In this document: positions 1 through 11,503 of the stretch, piece by piece
Layout of the letters: each line of letters opens with the position of its first letter
Position numbering within the stretch: position 1 is the first letter of the stretch
Source of the DNA: Jaapia argillacea MUCL 33604
Taxonomy: Eukaryota; Basidiomycota; Agaricomycetes; Jaapiales; Jaapiaceae
Assembly: GCA_000697665.1 (NCBI GenBank)
Contig: KL197710.1
Coordinates: 967,406 to 1,031,405, forward strand
Reading direction: 5' to 3'
DNA: 64,000 nt
The notes under the pieces: model-generated
Database searches by the model: none
What the model saw: only the letters and a program-made list of their open reading frames with translations
Told to the model about the DNA's origin: nothing
Translations under genes and position numbers: made by a program

Positions 1-140
1 TTGCGATATCTTGGCGCGTGACGTGCAGTTGTGCCTCGTGGATAGCAGAGCGTTAGCTGAGGATTTGATGGAATTGGTGCTGAGTGGATCGCGTGGAGGA
101 GTCGGCTCTTGTTTTCTCCCTTCCGTATCCCTTGCCTGAG

Positions 141-147
141 TATAAAA
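141..147 (+). promoter_or_regulatory. TATA-like box upstream of VTA1
   Basis: TATAAAA lies about 190 bp before the VTA1 start codon. A C/T-rich tract follows at about 165-195, a combination common in basidiomycete promoters. Promoter use is inferred from position only. Confidence 0.45.
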
Positions 148-334
148 CACCAATATCGCTCCATGCCATCCCCATCCCCCCTCCCCTTTCCTGTCGTGTG
201 CGAGCTAGCCTCCATGTTCTGATCATGTCTCTCTAGTCTGACTCCTTATCCTTACCCACACAATCTCAAAGTCAAGGAAAAGCGACCTCAGTTTCATCAC
301 ACCTCCGATACGAACGAACGACACCACCCACACC

Positions 335-2336
335 ATGTCCACAACTCCAAACCTCGGTCTCCCTCCCATCCCCCCGGAGCTCAAATCCATCTCGCCCTAT
401 ATCCAACGAGCAGAAGAACTCCACACCAAAGATCCCATCATGTCCTACTGGTGTACGTCCCCCTTCCCTACTACCCCATCCCACTAACCCTCTCTCAGGC
501 GCATACTACGCAACCCAAACAGGAATCTCCCTCCGCTCCCCAACACCCGCCTCCCGCTCCTACCTCCTCAGTCTCCTCACCCTCCTCGAATCCTTCAAAG
601 CTTCCCTAGGCTCAAACGACGCTATAGAAAACGAACCTGCCTCTGTCGCTTACGTAGAGAACTTTGGCTTGAAAGTCTTTGGCGTTGCTGATGAAGAGGA
701 TAGAGCGGGGAAGGCGACGAGGAGTACGGCCAAGAAGTTTTTGGCGGCTGCGAATTTTTTGGAGCTGTTGAGGATTTTTGAGGGGGCTGGAGCTGATGTT
801 TGTGTCCTTTCCCCCCTCTTGCTATGCACTTGTGTCTAATGCCTGTCGTTACAGCATGAAGACAAGATCCGATACGCGAAATGGAAAGCGGCAAATATCG
901 CTAAAGCCTTCCGCGAAGGCCGCAAACCAACTCCAGGACCCGCAGGCTCAGGTTCTCCCATTCCTAGCGTCCCAACGAACCTCCCATCCGAAACTTCCCC
1001 AGGCTCCACCCCCCAACCTCTCGACACACACCCCGCCTCCCCACCAACCCCTCGTCAGAAATCAACCTCACCACCACGTCGTTCCCCACCAAACCTCAAC
1101 ACCGCACCAGGATCAGGATCCGCCCCATCGTTAACGCGCAAGACTCCCTCTCCCAACCTCGACTCTTCCGATATCGCTCGCGCCAACATCACACCTCCCC
1201 GAGCGGGTCTAGGAGGAAACGTGGGAAGACCAGACTCTCCTGGGAGTTGGAGTACGTTGGCTACTCCTGGTGGAGAGGAAAGTGAGGATGAACGTGGTCG
1301 GGTCGTTTTTGGCGGGTCTTCTCGTGGAGGTGTTACGAGAGGTTCTGGGAGGGGTGGTGGTGTACCGGGCTCCAAACACCCGCAGAGTGGGTTGAGGAAA
1401 GCTTGGGTATCGGAAGATGTCGGAGCACCTTCTTCACCTACCTCCCTCTCTCCATCCGACGCTATCAGTAACACCCCTTCCTCCGTCGGTGTTTCGGCTC
1501 TTAGTTTCGGAGGGGTCACTCAACCTGTTACGTCCCTCCATTACCCCGGATCGGATGTGGGGAGTGGGACTACGACGACGGCTGTTGATCTAGATTTTGT
1601 CGCTCCTGCTGCCTTTGGCAAGCTCGAGTCTCCTCCGAGGGCTTCAAGAGGTATCCCTCCTAGCCCACCTACTCCTACCAACAAACGACTCTCGCCGCCC
1701 GGAGGGGGGAGGGTGGTGGTACCTATAGCTGACGAACCCGAACCTGGAGAACCGGTTATTGGGAGCGTACCATTACCACCTGCGAGTGTACACGAGGATG
1801 ATTCGTTTGTGCATTTGAGAGCTGCGGGTGATGTGAGGTCTGGGGTTGGGGGTGGAGGGGGATTGGGGTTGGGAGGGGGCCCTAGTGCGCCTCCTCTTGG
1901 TGGTGATGAGGATGGGTATGGAGGAGAGTTCGGGTATGGACAACCTTATCAACCTTCTGTGCCTAATAATTGGGCTCCTCCACCTCCACCCGCTGCACCT
2001 TATTATTCGCCGCCGCCTTCGGCTCCCCAATACCCCTCCCATTATTCTCCTCCGCCTACCCAACCACATTTCCCCCCTCCTCCAACTCAACCTCATTTCC
2101 CCCCTCCTCCAACACAACCTCACTTCCCCCCTCCTCCTACACAACCTTACTATTCACCTCCTCACACCCGCGCACCGGTCCCACCGTCACCTTCACCCCC
2201 ACCACCAGATTTAACACCGGTGATGATTGCGAAAGCGCAGAAACATTGTAGGTTTGCTATTTCGGCTTTGGATTATGAGGATGGGGAGACTGCTAGGAAG
2301 GAGTTGAGGGCTGCTTTGGCTTTGTTGGGGGGTTAG
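335..2336 (+). CDS. VTA1: Vta1/LIP5-family ESCRT regulator, 632 aa
   Basis: Predicted activator of the AAA ATPase Vps4 in ESCRT-III disassembly at endosomes. Exons 335-452, 499-797 and 855-2336 join in frame. The N-terminal ~170 residues form the Vta1 MIT-like domain: it opens with MSTTPNLGLPPIPPELKSIS, contains VENFGLKVFGVADEEDRAGK, and reaches IRYAKWKAANIAKAFREG after the second intron. A long low-complexity Pro/Ser/Gly linker follows, including several near-identical TQPHFPPPP units. The protein ends in the short C-terminal Vta1 helix pair (about DLTPVMIAKAQKHCRFAISA to the terminal LLGG), the Vps4-binding part in the family. It is much longer than yeast Vta1 (about 330 aa) because of the linker. 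The start is the first ATG of the domain frame. Family assignment is firm; linker function is unknown. Confidence 0.93.
2045..2160 (+). repeat. In-gene tandem repeat, PPPTQPHF units
   Basis: About four copies of a ~24-bp unit (CAACC-CA-TTTCCCCCCTCC-like) encode TQPHFPPPP repeats in the VTA1 linker. The units are imperfect, and the last ends TQPYYSPP. This is the kind of array that changes copy number by slippage. Confidence 0.8.
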
Positions 2337-2460
2337 GGGAGTTGGAGGTGAGGTTGAAGTTGAGGCTGAATGGTTGAAGTTGAGGTTGAGGTTGAGGTTG
2401 AATGGCTGAAGTTAGAGTTGAGGATGAATGGTTGAAGATGAAGATGAAGTTGAATGGTAG
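2336..2460. repeat. GTTGAG/GATGAA simple-sequence tract
   Basis: Directly after the VTA1 stop there is a purine-rich, imperfect hexamer array (GTTGAG, GTTGAA, GATGAA) of about 120 bp. On the minus strand it reads as a Ser/Thr-rich open frame, which is a by-product of the repeat. Confidence 0.8.
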
Positions 2461-3709
2461 TTTGTGTTTTGGGGTAGAGGGATGAGACGTGGCGACCTAG
2501 TTTGGGTGGGTGGGTGGGCTGGGATACTCGTCGCCCTTTGGTTCTCTCCTTCGTAACCCTCTCGTCAAGAAGAGGCGGGTCCCTCACCCTTTCGTTCATT
2601 CCCTTCAGTTCAGGTGTGATACCGAACTCCGTTTGACTCCTCGTGCAATCCTCGTTTTGGCTTGGGGCTCCTCCTCCTCTGTCCTCTCACTACGTCTTTT
2701 TTCGTCCTGGTCGACTTTCCCTACCTCGTCGTTCACACATCAAGCTTTCTTTTTGTTTGCGGGGTGCTTGTGATGAGGTTTGTGTGGTACCAAGTCGAGT
2801 CGTCCTGGTGACTTGATTCCTTGGCGGACCTCCCCACGTTCATAGGGTCTGGAATACCCTGCTCGACGTCATGCATTCCATCGCTCCGATCTTATCCTCC
2901 CATCTGCATCCACTCTACGAACGATCATGGCGTATGCTATGGCTATGGTCATGTCCTTATGTCTCGTTCGGTTCCTGGTGACTGAATTTCCTCGCAATCA
3001 TGGATGCAAGTTCCCATCTCTACACATCAATCCCTTTCCCTCCGCTCCACTCCTGCGCCATCTCCGAAACTCGACTCACCCGTCCCGTCCTCTCCTCTCA
3101 TCCATCATATTCTGTCCTTCCCACAAAACCATAGAAGAGGAATTGTATTCTTCCGGAATTGTGAAGGGTGGATTTGCGAGAGTTGATGGAATGGGTGCCG
3201 TTTCTTGTTTGGTGGGGGTTGTCAGGCTTTGATAGTCTCTGGAGTTGTTGAAGGTGAAGTTGGTCGATGCAGGCTGGTTGAGCTCGTTTCCATGCATTGC
3301 GACTATTTATTCCTCGCACTGGATGGCCTTTCTTCCTCGGTATGAAAGTATGTTTCATGTCCCCCCATGTCTCTATATTTTCTGTACTCCCTCGCTCCGT
3401 CGTTCACTAATCCACCAAATCGCTGGCACTCGATATTTTGGAAGTAAATAGGTATTGTAACCCCCCTCTAGCACGGTATTCTTATCTTCTAACTAATCAG
3501 TCCTTTGTACGCCGTTGTTGTGTTTGAATTAGTGTGGTATAGCTGGCCTATGTATGCAGATTTGTAGAGGAGTGATTGTAGAGTACAAAGTGAATGCAAT
3601 GATGTTTGTGCGATATAATACGAAGGCGAAGACACTAAATGCGACAAGTACAATGGTGAGATAATATATAGCACAAGAGAAGAGCAACCATTAATGTTGT
3701 AAAGGATTC
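2461..3709. other. Convergent intergenic region, no gene seen
   Basis: About 1.25 kb separate the ends of two convergent genes. Short open frames on both strands show no domain, no plausible intron chain and no shared frame. It may hold 3' UTRs or a noncoding transcript; nothing in the sequence decides this. Confidence 0.5.
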
Positions 3710-4893
3710 TCAAGGTAATGACATGTTCGTAGACGCTGGACTTTCCATGAGATGATGTCGATCTTCACCCAAACGAGTCAACAGCGGTGCTGGGATGTTC
3801 ATTGGAGCTGGCTTCGTGTCGCTAGGTTGCGTCGGGAGGGAAACAGTATCCGCCTTGTCAAGCTGTGGGTTCGACGGAACGGGGGTGGACGCCGAAGGTA
3901 TGGGAGGCGTCAGCGACGGTTGTGCCGTCGAAGCAGGAACAGGCATTGATTGGGATGTTGTAGCGAGTTGAGGTATCGACGGAGAAGTTGTCCTCTCAGT
4001 TTGGTTGGTGTTGTTTCTGGAGTTGGTGAAGAGGTCCATCGTTGGAGGTTCGAGAGCGTGGAAGGCCGTAAGTGCTTGCGAGAGTTCGTCAAGCTGAAAC
4101 ATCCTTTGTATCAGTTGACCATACATTGCAAGGCCAGAGGACGAATCACCTTGTTCATAATCCCATCAATAGCTTCCTTCCTTCCCGTAAACCTATCAGC
4201 CAATTTCTCAAACTCCTCATCCCTATCCCTCTTCTTGTTCTCCTCATCCTCCCCCTCCGTATCCGGTTCACCCTCCGTATCCCAAACCGATTCCCGATCC
4301 TTCAACCTCATAGTAGTACTCACAATCCTCTCTGCAACCACCCTCTTCTTCCCTGCCTTGTTCAAACCGGCTTTGGCGGGGTCGTTTAGACCGATACCTT
4401 CCATTTGGACGTGCATGGTGGCGATTTGGGATTCCAAGAGACGGATAGATGCGAGGTGGGACCAGAGGTCTTCGCGGGAGGATTCTGGGGGGTCGGAAAG
4501 AGAGGTGGAAGGGAGGGGTCGGAGGTCGCCAATAGGGGCTCCGGTGAAGGGGTCGTATATGCGGTTATTCTGAGAGGACGAAGAGGATGGCTGGGGAGGA
4601 GACTGCGACTGCGACTGAGACGGCGGAGGAGCCTCCGGTTTGGCCAATGGCTCGACACTGTATGGCTCACTGACTTGTGGTACTTCTAGGTCCGGAGGAT
4701 AGTCAAGAGAAGCATATATTTGGGCCTCCTCGAGAGCTGCCGCTGTAGCAGCATCCTCTGTCTGTGGACCATTTACAGGCGTGTCCTGAAGATCTGTGGC
4801 TTCTGTACTGACTCGAACCTCAGTCCCAGGTTCTGTAGACTGGTCATTTCCTTGCTTGCTCGACTTTGTCACGAACCAGGATGTTCCAAACAT
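3710..4893 (-). CDS. Uncharacterised acidic Pro/Ser-rich protein, 375 aa
   Basis: No family is recognised. Two exons (4893-4150 and 4093-3710) join in frame across a 56-bp intron with donor GTGATT and acceptor TTTCAG. The N-terminal half is acidic and rich in Ser, Pro and Gln. A central stretch (about residues 150-250) is charged and probably helical, with an RDRDEEFEKLADRFTGRKEA-type segment that continues across the intron as NKLDELSQALTAF, suggesting a coiled coil. The C-terminal ~110 residues are Pro/Thr/Ser-rich and disordered. There is no signal peptide or membrane segment. The next gene upstream, POP3, lies on the same strand. It could be a scaffold or transcription-linked protein; this is a guess. 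Confidence 0.72.
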
Positions 4894-5131
4894 TTCAGCA
4901 GATGGCGAGAGGGAAAGAAATAAATTCCTGATTGGGACCGTGGATTGATCAGGTGCTGGTGCGCACCTGACTTCGCACGCGACACTCGGAGAGACCCAAA
5001 GTCAGTAACTGAGTAAGTATCATCATACTGCTACTAGCATAAACCTTGCATGAACCGAACAGAAATTTCGAGACATGGGCCGATGAAGGTTCAAAACTCG
5101 GAGGTGGAATACCTCCAAGAGAAACACGTTA

Positions 5132-6099
5132 TTAGGAAGGATTCGAGTCACTAGCCACAATCTTCACTCTCTTCCGAACCGTCTGCTTCTTCAGCGTATT
5201 TCGCTCTTTCGCCGCTTTTTTCGCCTCCGCTCGAAGCTGCTTGGCGGCCTTCACATCCTTCGGTGCCGATGTACGCAGCTGTTTGATGTGAGTTGGCTCC
5301 AGGGTCCGTTCTTGCGGAGCAGACAAAGACTGCGGTGTTAACCACGATGCCGAAAGCACGGGGACGCTACCAAGGAGAGCCTCCAGGGCTGCAAGACCCG
5401 GAGCTGCAGCCTACGGAGAGGGATAAATGAACCACCGTAAGAGCAAGCTACCAATTGAATAGGACGAACATCTACAGCCAGGATCGACACTCTTCTGAGG
5501 CCGATGGCCTCGGACAAGATGAACTCGGAGCCTTTGGGCAAAGGCACCAGTCTAATGGAATCTTGGTGCGCTCCAGACGAACCACGTCCACGGATAGCAG
5601 AATTGCAGGAGGCCACGAGATGGGGGATATGCCCAACAAGCATCGGCGGATCGACATCTGCCCGACAAACAAGGATAAGTCTGATTGGACTCAGCTCCGT
5701 AACGGTGGTTTCTTTGTTGGAGAAAACGATGGTTTGACGATTCGCGCGGACCTGGGATTCGAGTCGTTTCGTAACTTCGTTGATACCGAATATGAGGTGG
5801 TGGAGAATAGGAGGCGGAGCAAGTGTCACGGTGTCTTCAGGTTCATTAAGGTTTTGGATGCCGGCGTGAGGATCGGCACCCTCAAGAGTAGTTTGAGGGG
5901 AGTCGATGTCCATATTGCTAGGCTCTTCGTTACTGGGCCTTCGTTTCTTAGCTGATGGCTCCCCTCCTCCGGACCCGAGTTTTGCGACCCTACGAGCTCG
6001 CTTCCTCGTCCGACTCTGCGATTCACGGAGCTGATGATAGGCCGCAACCCCCTCAGCCATGGAGACAATGGAAGCTAAGATTGAGTTCTGAACGTTCAT
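5132..6099 (-). CDS. POP3: Pop3-like RNase P/MRP subunit, 308 aa
   Basis: Predicted protein subunit of nuclear RNase P and RNase MRP, which process pre-tRNA and pre-rRNA. Exons 6099-5452 and 5410-5132 join in frame across a 41-bp intron (GTAGCT...CCGTAG). A basic nuclear-type segment (SRTRKRARRVAKLG) near residue 35 precedes the L7Ae-like Pop3 core. The core contains LSPIRLILVCRADVDPP, then VGHIPHLVASCNSA, then IRLVPLPKGSEFILSEAIGL, then RRVSILAVD. These match the family pattern of a cofactor strand followed by VRLVxLPKGS. A Lys/Arg-rich C-terminal tail (KRVKIVASDSNPS) is typical of RNA binders. The ATG at 6099 is chosen; the frame is open further upstream without another ATG. The protein is longer than yeast Pop3 (195 aa). 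Confidence 0.8.
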
Positions 6100-6721
6100 T
6101 GGTACGGAGGGCCTGGGTGATGGGGTCAGAACGGTGATTGTGAACGAACGACAAAAGAAAGGCACCACTGAATGTGGAATGGGTTGTCTAGGACGCTCTT
6201 GAATACAACTTTTCGCTCTAAGCTCTGTTTGGCCTTTGCACGGTTAGAGACATTTGTGTGCATCCGAGCAGTCCTCTCCGACATATTGCGGCTGGCTGGA
6301 GATAGTCAAGTGGTAAATGAAAAGAAAAGAATTGTCGATCACAGCTGTGGTCACCGGTCACTGGTGGCAGTACGATATCCATTTTGGGTAGCCAATTTTA
6401 TTGGCCAGGATATTCGGGACTGGTTTGTGCTCTGCCTTGCTCCCAAGCTTGCCATCAGTCTTGCATCAGTTCCGAGAAAATCCTGGGATCGATGGAAATA
6501 GGTGAGGACGTTTGCAGCCGGAGCGAATCCTGACCCAGGCTGAGGGTTTTACGCGATTTTCCCTCCTAGCTAGGATGCCATTCCTCTCCACTGCAGTTGA
6601 CATATTGGAACCAGGGGTACTCCCCTAGTTCGTCGAGCACTGCTGCATTGGTTTTCCATCCCTCTTGCATCGTCGTTCTGATCTGGAGGCCCAGACCATC
6701 AATTCCCCCCGCCGATGCTCG

Positions 6722-7222
6722 TCAAGACCGAGCAAGCGCCCAGCATTCTGTCTCCATTTTCCCTCCCTCGGCAGTCGATCCGCCCAAGCTTTGAAGACAT
6801 CTCGGTATCGATGGCCGGCCATCATGCTCGGATTCCTGGGATGACAGTGCATTGCAACGGGTTTCTGGAACTGTGTTACACAATAGCAAGAACAAATGAA
6901 ACTTGGATTCGCGGCTCAAGTTTCGGAACATTCTGGCACAGCTTCTACCCTCCTGCCTCCACGCCTTCGATACCGGATACGACACGATCGCTGAGAATTC
7001 CTCGCGTTCTTCCTTTCGAACCTTACCAATAGATCTTGTCAGCCCGCGAGGACAGGACAACCAGCCGTTATGGGCTGAACTCGTGTTACCACACAGCTCA
7101 AGCCGATGTTGCTCAGTTGCAGTGTAAGCTGCACCACACACCCTGCACTTGGTGTATGATTTCTTGTCCTCGTGGAGCTCGGAAGTAGCGAAGGATGGTG
7201 TGCCTGAGTCATGGACACTCAT
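6722..7222 (-). CDS. Possible small cysteine-containing protein, 166 aa
   Basis: An uninterrupted 166-codon frame runs from ATG 7222. It has a C-x2-C pair (KCRVCGAAYTATEQH) followed by ELCGN and SCPRG cysteines, suggesting a zinc-binding knuckle, then a basic region. The sequence GTAAGG at 7026 and CACAG at 6871 could bound an in-frame 156-bp intron, which would shorten the product to 114 aa. No homologue is recognised. The overlapping minus frame at 6625-6852 could be an alternative last exon. It sits between the divergent POP3 and GNAT genes. Coding status is uncertain. Confidence 0.3.
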   Translation of the reverse strand: MSVHDSGTPSFATSELHEDKKSYTKCRVCGAAYTATEQHRLELCGNTSSAHNGWLSCPRGLTRSIGKVRKEEREEFSAIVSYPVSKAWRQEGRSCARMFRNLSRESKFHLFLLLCNTVPETRCNALSSQESEHDGRPSIPRCLQSLGGSTAEGGKMETECWALARS

Positions 7223-7285
7223 ATCTCCTATTTGGTCCACATACCATGCATGCTAACATAACTCCACTGCAAAGTAGTTAGAAAT

Positions 7286-7292
7286 TATAAAA
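7286..7292 (+). promoter_or_regulatory. TATA-like box of the first GNAT gene
   Basis: TATAAAA lies about 95 bp upstream of the ATG at 7387, a normal fungal spacing. A similar but weaker GGTATAAGAG sits about 95 bp before the paralogue's ATG near 10,275. Confidence 0.5.
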
Positions 7293-7386
7293 GCTCGAAT
7301 GGATCGACTTCAAGGTACCACCAACAACACCTCTTCGTCCCCCTCGAGTTCCATACCCAGCAGTCCCCTCTCCCTTCACTCTCACG

Positions 7387-8409
7387 ATGCCTATCTCGAC
7401 CGCGACCACATTCGAAATCGTCTGTTACACCTCCCCTTCATCCTTTCCCTCTTCGCTATGGGAGGCAATGGAGGCAAACCAACTCAACTCGAATATCATC
7501 TTGCCTCATGCCCAGAAATGTCTAAAGGCAGAGAAGCGTGGAGAGGACATTGGCAACCAGACCTGGATCGTCTGCTCCACGAGATCTTCCATTGATTTCG
7601 TCCTTGCGTGCACGGAGGGAGGATTGGGCACTTATCCCATTTTCATCTTCGCAACGTCTCCCGTGGACGAGCTCTATAACCCCTCTTTCGTCAATCCTCG
7701 CATCAAGGATCTCGCTCTTCAGCTCTCCACCCAAGTCCCCAAAAGTCGAGTCTTCTCGATCTTCGCCCCCGAGTCCATCACCTACTCCTTCGCCGAAGCT
7801 TGGTCCAACCTCACCGGTGTCCAACTAGCCAAGAAACCGGTCTATTACCACGCTACTTTCACTTATTGCACCCGCCGATCAGTCTTTCCTCCTCGTTCGA
7901 TGACCGTCATGCCCGGTTTAGCATTCCGCCTCCGTCTGGCGGAGCCACGAGATATCCCCCACGTCGCCCCCCTCTCCCAGCAATTCTCCGCTACTTCACC
8001 ACCTTTCGTACTCTCAGCGGAGGCAGCTCTCCTCGAGACCGAGGCGCTCATCCGTGATCGTCAACTTTGGGTCCATGAAGTTAGGGAGAATGGTGGAGAG
8101 CCAGAAATTGCGTCTATCGTCGCATCCACCCGAACCAGCGAGAAGGTTGCGGGGATCACAAAAGTTTATACCAATCCACTTTGGAGAAAGAAGGGGTGTG
8201 CGGAGCGCTTGGTCCGGATGGTCACAAGAGAGCTGTTGAAGACGAAGGAACGCGTTGTGCTCTATGTCGGTCTCGGCAACTCGGCCGCAAATGTTTACGC
8301 TCGGGTCGGGTTTGCGGGGTTGAAGGATACTACCATCCCAGTGGAAGGCGTGGACACTTGGTTGGAGCTTGGGTTTGATACCGATGTCGTTGAGCTTGGG
8401 CATTGGTAA
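7387..8409 (+). CDS. GNAT (FR47-like) N-acetyltransferase, copy 1, 340 aa
   Basis: Predicted acetyl-CoA-dependent acyltransferase of unknown substrate. It is a single uninterrupted exon. The N-terminal ~170 residues form the weakly conserved domain usual in these fungal proteins (TWIVCSTRSSIDFVLACTEG; VFSIFAPESI). The C-terminal GNAT fold runs from about residue 175. Motif A is visible as VAGITKVYTNPLWRKKGCAE, with the R-x-x-G-x-A pyrophosphate loop, followed by VLYVGLGNSAANVYARVGF (motif B) and a terminal ELGHW. There is no signal peptide. It is a clear paralogue of the gene at 10,370, which has the same orientation and the same ending. This copy lacks the intron present in the other near its 3' end. 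Confidence 0.88.
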   Translation: MPISTATTFEIVCYTSPSSFPSSLWEAMEANQLNSNIILPHAQKCLKAEKRGEDIGNQTWIVCSTRSSIDFVLACTEGGLGTYPIFIFATSPVDELYNPSFVNPRIKDLALQLSTQVPKSRVFSIFAPESITYSFAEAWSNLTGVQLAKKPVYYHATFTYCTRRSVFPPRSMTVMPGLAFRLRLAEPRDIPHVAPLSQQFSATSPPFVLSAEAALLETEALIRDRQLWVHEVRENGGEPEIASIVASTRTSEKVAGITKVYTNPLWRKKGCAERLVRMVTRELLKTKERVVLYVGLGNSAANVYARVGFAGLKDTTIPVEGVDTWLELGFDTDVVELGHW

Positions 8410-10369
8410 CTGGAGTTTTTTTCTTGATCTTGCTTCTCCTAATAGTGCGCAATGCATCTAATCGGACTCTTGATTCTTGGCAATACCAATCCCCAAACCC
8501 CAATGTAGCCATATACATAGATCATCCATCATTGTACTATACACATCGATATCGCACACAGTCAATGTCATCTTCTCTCACCGTAACCCTGATTATGAGC
8601 GTGCAGTTAGAAAGGTCCTATGATAATTGTTCCGATGCTAGCCTTTGGGTGGCGTTAGTCGTCTAACTTCCTGATCCCGTGTTCGTAGGTTCGACTCAAA
8701 ACATCGTAGAAGATAAATGGTTTAGGGAGGCTGACCGATCATGATCAGAAAGAAACGTCGATAGACGGCCACGCTGCGGGCAACTTGGGGCTATAATAGT
8801 TGATATCGGATAGTTAGGGCAAGACTAATTATGATCGCAACCGAACGTTGGTGGAACCGAACTACGTACTAGTACTGTGTGCGAAGGCTGGCAGCCGAAA
8901 TACCCATGGTAAAAGTTGGCGATGAACCATCTTTCCGCGCTCACACATTCAAGTTCCTGATAGCTCCTCGTTCCCTGGCAGTTCCTGCGCTCGTTCCAGC
9001 CAAGTGGCAGGCTGACTTATGCAGAGCACTCAGACACTCTACCTACACTGATTCTAGTCCCCAGTCATGATCGCAGCGACAAATTACAGTACTTCTCGAT
9101 ATCGCAGCAAGTGACCTCATCCGACTACCAACAGTTGTGTTCATCTGGCAACTTAGCAAGTTCCCGGTCCTCAAACCCTACGTTCGTCGGATCTTCCGAT
9201 CATGGCATTGGGGGTTGGTCCTTTGGTGGACACGATTGGCAAGGGGGGGTTAGCAGCTCTTTGGCATGACACCTGCACTGCCAAAAATCAGATCTACGGG
9301 CGCTTGTTTCACCCCACGAGTCACTTTCCGTCATAAACGCTGCCGCTCGATGCTAATATCATCTTCAGGTTTATCAAAGAGAAATGCCGGCTATCTATGA
9401 TTTCCGATCGATAAAGAGCTCTTGTTCTCTATAGTGACGAACTGTTCAATGATAACCGTGAGCGCTTAATACTTATCCTGAGTTTGGCCATCTAGACTGT
9501 CGTAGAGTGTGTACTACAGCCTTCCAACCCAGATACATCGCTTGCACCACTGCTGATTCAACATTGACTCACAGTCCCCACAAGGGAAGAACCTCACCCC
9601 ACCGGAACATGACTCTGACCGAGCCATCATCTCGTCGTCCAAGGTCATATTTTCCTAGGGTCCGTGTCATCCATTCCAAACTATCCGAGCATCGTACTGC
9701 GCTGTCTTGCGAATGGTCCGCGACGAGTAATACTTCGAAGCGGAATCACCTGAAAATTTTCTGTGTGGCATTCACCAAGTAACCTGTGCGCGCAGCATCG
9801 CCACTTTCTCTGGTGAGATTAGATATCAAAGGTTATTGTACCTGGCTGACTCGAACGTATAGATTTATCGAGGGATTGACCGGTGATCCCGATGCTCGTT
9901 ATTCTGAAGCGAAAGAAGCCCCTCCCCAAATTAGTACACCGGAACCCAATAGGTCCGAACTGATGAACATGGTGGTGCTACCCTTCCACATTCTCGAGCG
10001 CGAATCCACGGTACCACGGCTCTCCTGGAGCAACGATTGTGTCTTTTCGGTAAGACAAGAAGACATCCAGTACGCTTCGGAGACTGCGGCTTGTGCTCGG
10101 TATATTCATAATTGCTCGTGGATTATGCTGAGTTCCAATGCTCCCTCTCTGGGATGCTACCTGCATGAGGAATCCGGGTAGCAGCCATATCCGATCCTCA
10201 GCATATAATGAGAAATCCACAGTCGACCACCTACCACTTGTGGGCGACCGAGCAACTTGATGGTAGCTTGATGGTATAAGAGGAGCTGAGGCGGTCGAGA
10301 AACATTTATCAACTATCTTCTTCATCACATCTTCCCCTTACCAACTTCTCCCAGCGATACCCAATAACC
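8410..10369. other. 2-kb intergenic region between GNAT paralogues
   Basis: Only short unsupported frames occur here, the longest being 131 codons at 9786-10181 on the plus strand with no recognisable domain. I see no GNAT remnant, tRNA or repeat. The last ~150 bp (from about 10,220) should contain the promoter of the second GNAT gene. Confidence 0.5.
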
Positions 10370-11503
10370 ATGCCGAGTCCCCCATCTTCCAACCTTCCTT
10401 CCGGCACCGTGACCTGCTACAAGTCAGCGCTCGACATTCCGCAAGGAATTTTCGACGCGCTGAAAGCTGACACAATGGCAGAATGCCGAACGAACGTCAT
10501 TCTTTGCCATCTCCTCAAACGAATCGACGCTGAACGAAGTGGAGAGGCCCCTAAGCCAGGTGAATTCTGGATTACCTGCACCACCCATGCCCCACGTACG
10601 ACACAGCCCACCCTCGACCTCATCCTCTCGTGCTCCGAGGGACCATTAGGCAAATACCCCGTCTTCATTACATCCACCCAGCCCTTCAGCCATCTTGTTG
10701 AAACCGCATACATCAAAAATCGAATGTACAAGGTGGTTGGGGAACTCGCCACCCTCGTACCCCACTCCAGGGTGTTCTCCGTATTCGCTCCACAGCCGCT
10801 CAGCATGCTTTTCGCCTCTATGTGGTTTCAAGCCACTGGCATCGCCTCCGTTCAGCCCTTCTATTACGAAGCCACCTCCAGCCTCTGCACTCGACGCTCG
10901 TTCGTCAACCATCCTGCGCCGTCTCCCATCCCCGGATTCGTGTTCGATCTACGCCTCGCAGTCCCATCAGATTTGATAGCAGTGGCTGAACTGTGCAGGT
11001 TGTTCGCGGCCACTTCTCCCCCGTTCTCCCTTACGCCGGAGAAGGCTGAGAGGGAAGCAGCCATTTTGATTGAGAAACAGCAATTATGGGTCCATGAGAT
11101 TAAGAGGGGTACCACCGGTTACCCATCCATTGCATCAATTGTGGCTGTCACGAGAGTCAGCGGCAGGGTCGCCGCCATCACGAAAGTATTCACGAATCCC
11201 TCATGGAGGAAGATGGGCTGCGCTGAGCGATTGGTCAGACAAGTCACGAAGCAGTGAGTTGCCACAATTTTTTTTCATGGCGCAGGATTTTGGGCTGATA
11301 ACCGGATCATCGCGTATAGCTTGCTGAAGACCAAAGAAGCTATCGTGCTTTACGTCGGCTCTGGAAACAATGCGGCTCACGTTTACCGAAAGGTTGGGTT
11401 CCAAGGTCTTGAAGACGGTGGCGTTGAATGGGGTCGAGAGGGAGTTGAACCGTGGGTTGAGGTGGGATTTGATCCCCGCGTCGTTGACCTTGGCCACTGG
11501 TAA
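10370..11503 (+). CDS. GNAT (FR47-like) N-acetyltransferase, copy 2, 355 aa
   Basis: A paralogue of the gene at 7387. Exons 10370-11253 and 11320-11503 join across a 66-bp intron (GTGAGT...TATAG), restoring KHLLKTKE, which matches RELLKTKE in copy 1. The domain layout is the same. The N-terminal half carries LDLILSCSEGPLGKYPVFIT and VFSVFAPQPLS. The GNAT half carries VAAITKVFTNPSWRKMGCAE (motif A, R-x-x-G-x-A), VLYVGSGNNAAHVYRKVGF and a terminal DLGHW. The N-terminal 30 residues and the loop before the last strand (GVEWGREGVEPW) differ most, so the substrates may differ. The pair arose by tandem duplication long ago, judging from the extensive divergence. Confidence 0.88.

Noticed and set aside
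1773-2214. Open frames opposite or out of frame with VTA1, Arg/Leu-rich
   Set aside because: By-products of the Pro-rich coding repeat read in other frames.
8633-8703. tRNA-like stretch with GGTTCGACTC (B-box-like) and partly matching ends CGATGCT/AACATCG
   Set aside because: The T stem does not pair and the anticodon arm cannot form a five-pair stem with a seven-base loop.
7387-11503. GNAT pair and silent DNA as part of a biosynthetic cluster
   Set aside because: No core synthase, transporter or regulator is nearby; flanking genes are housekeeping.
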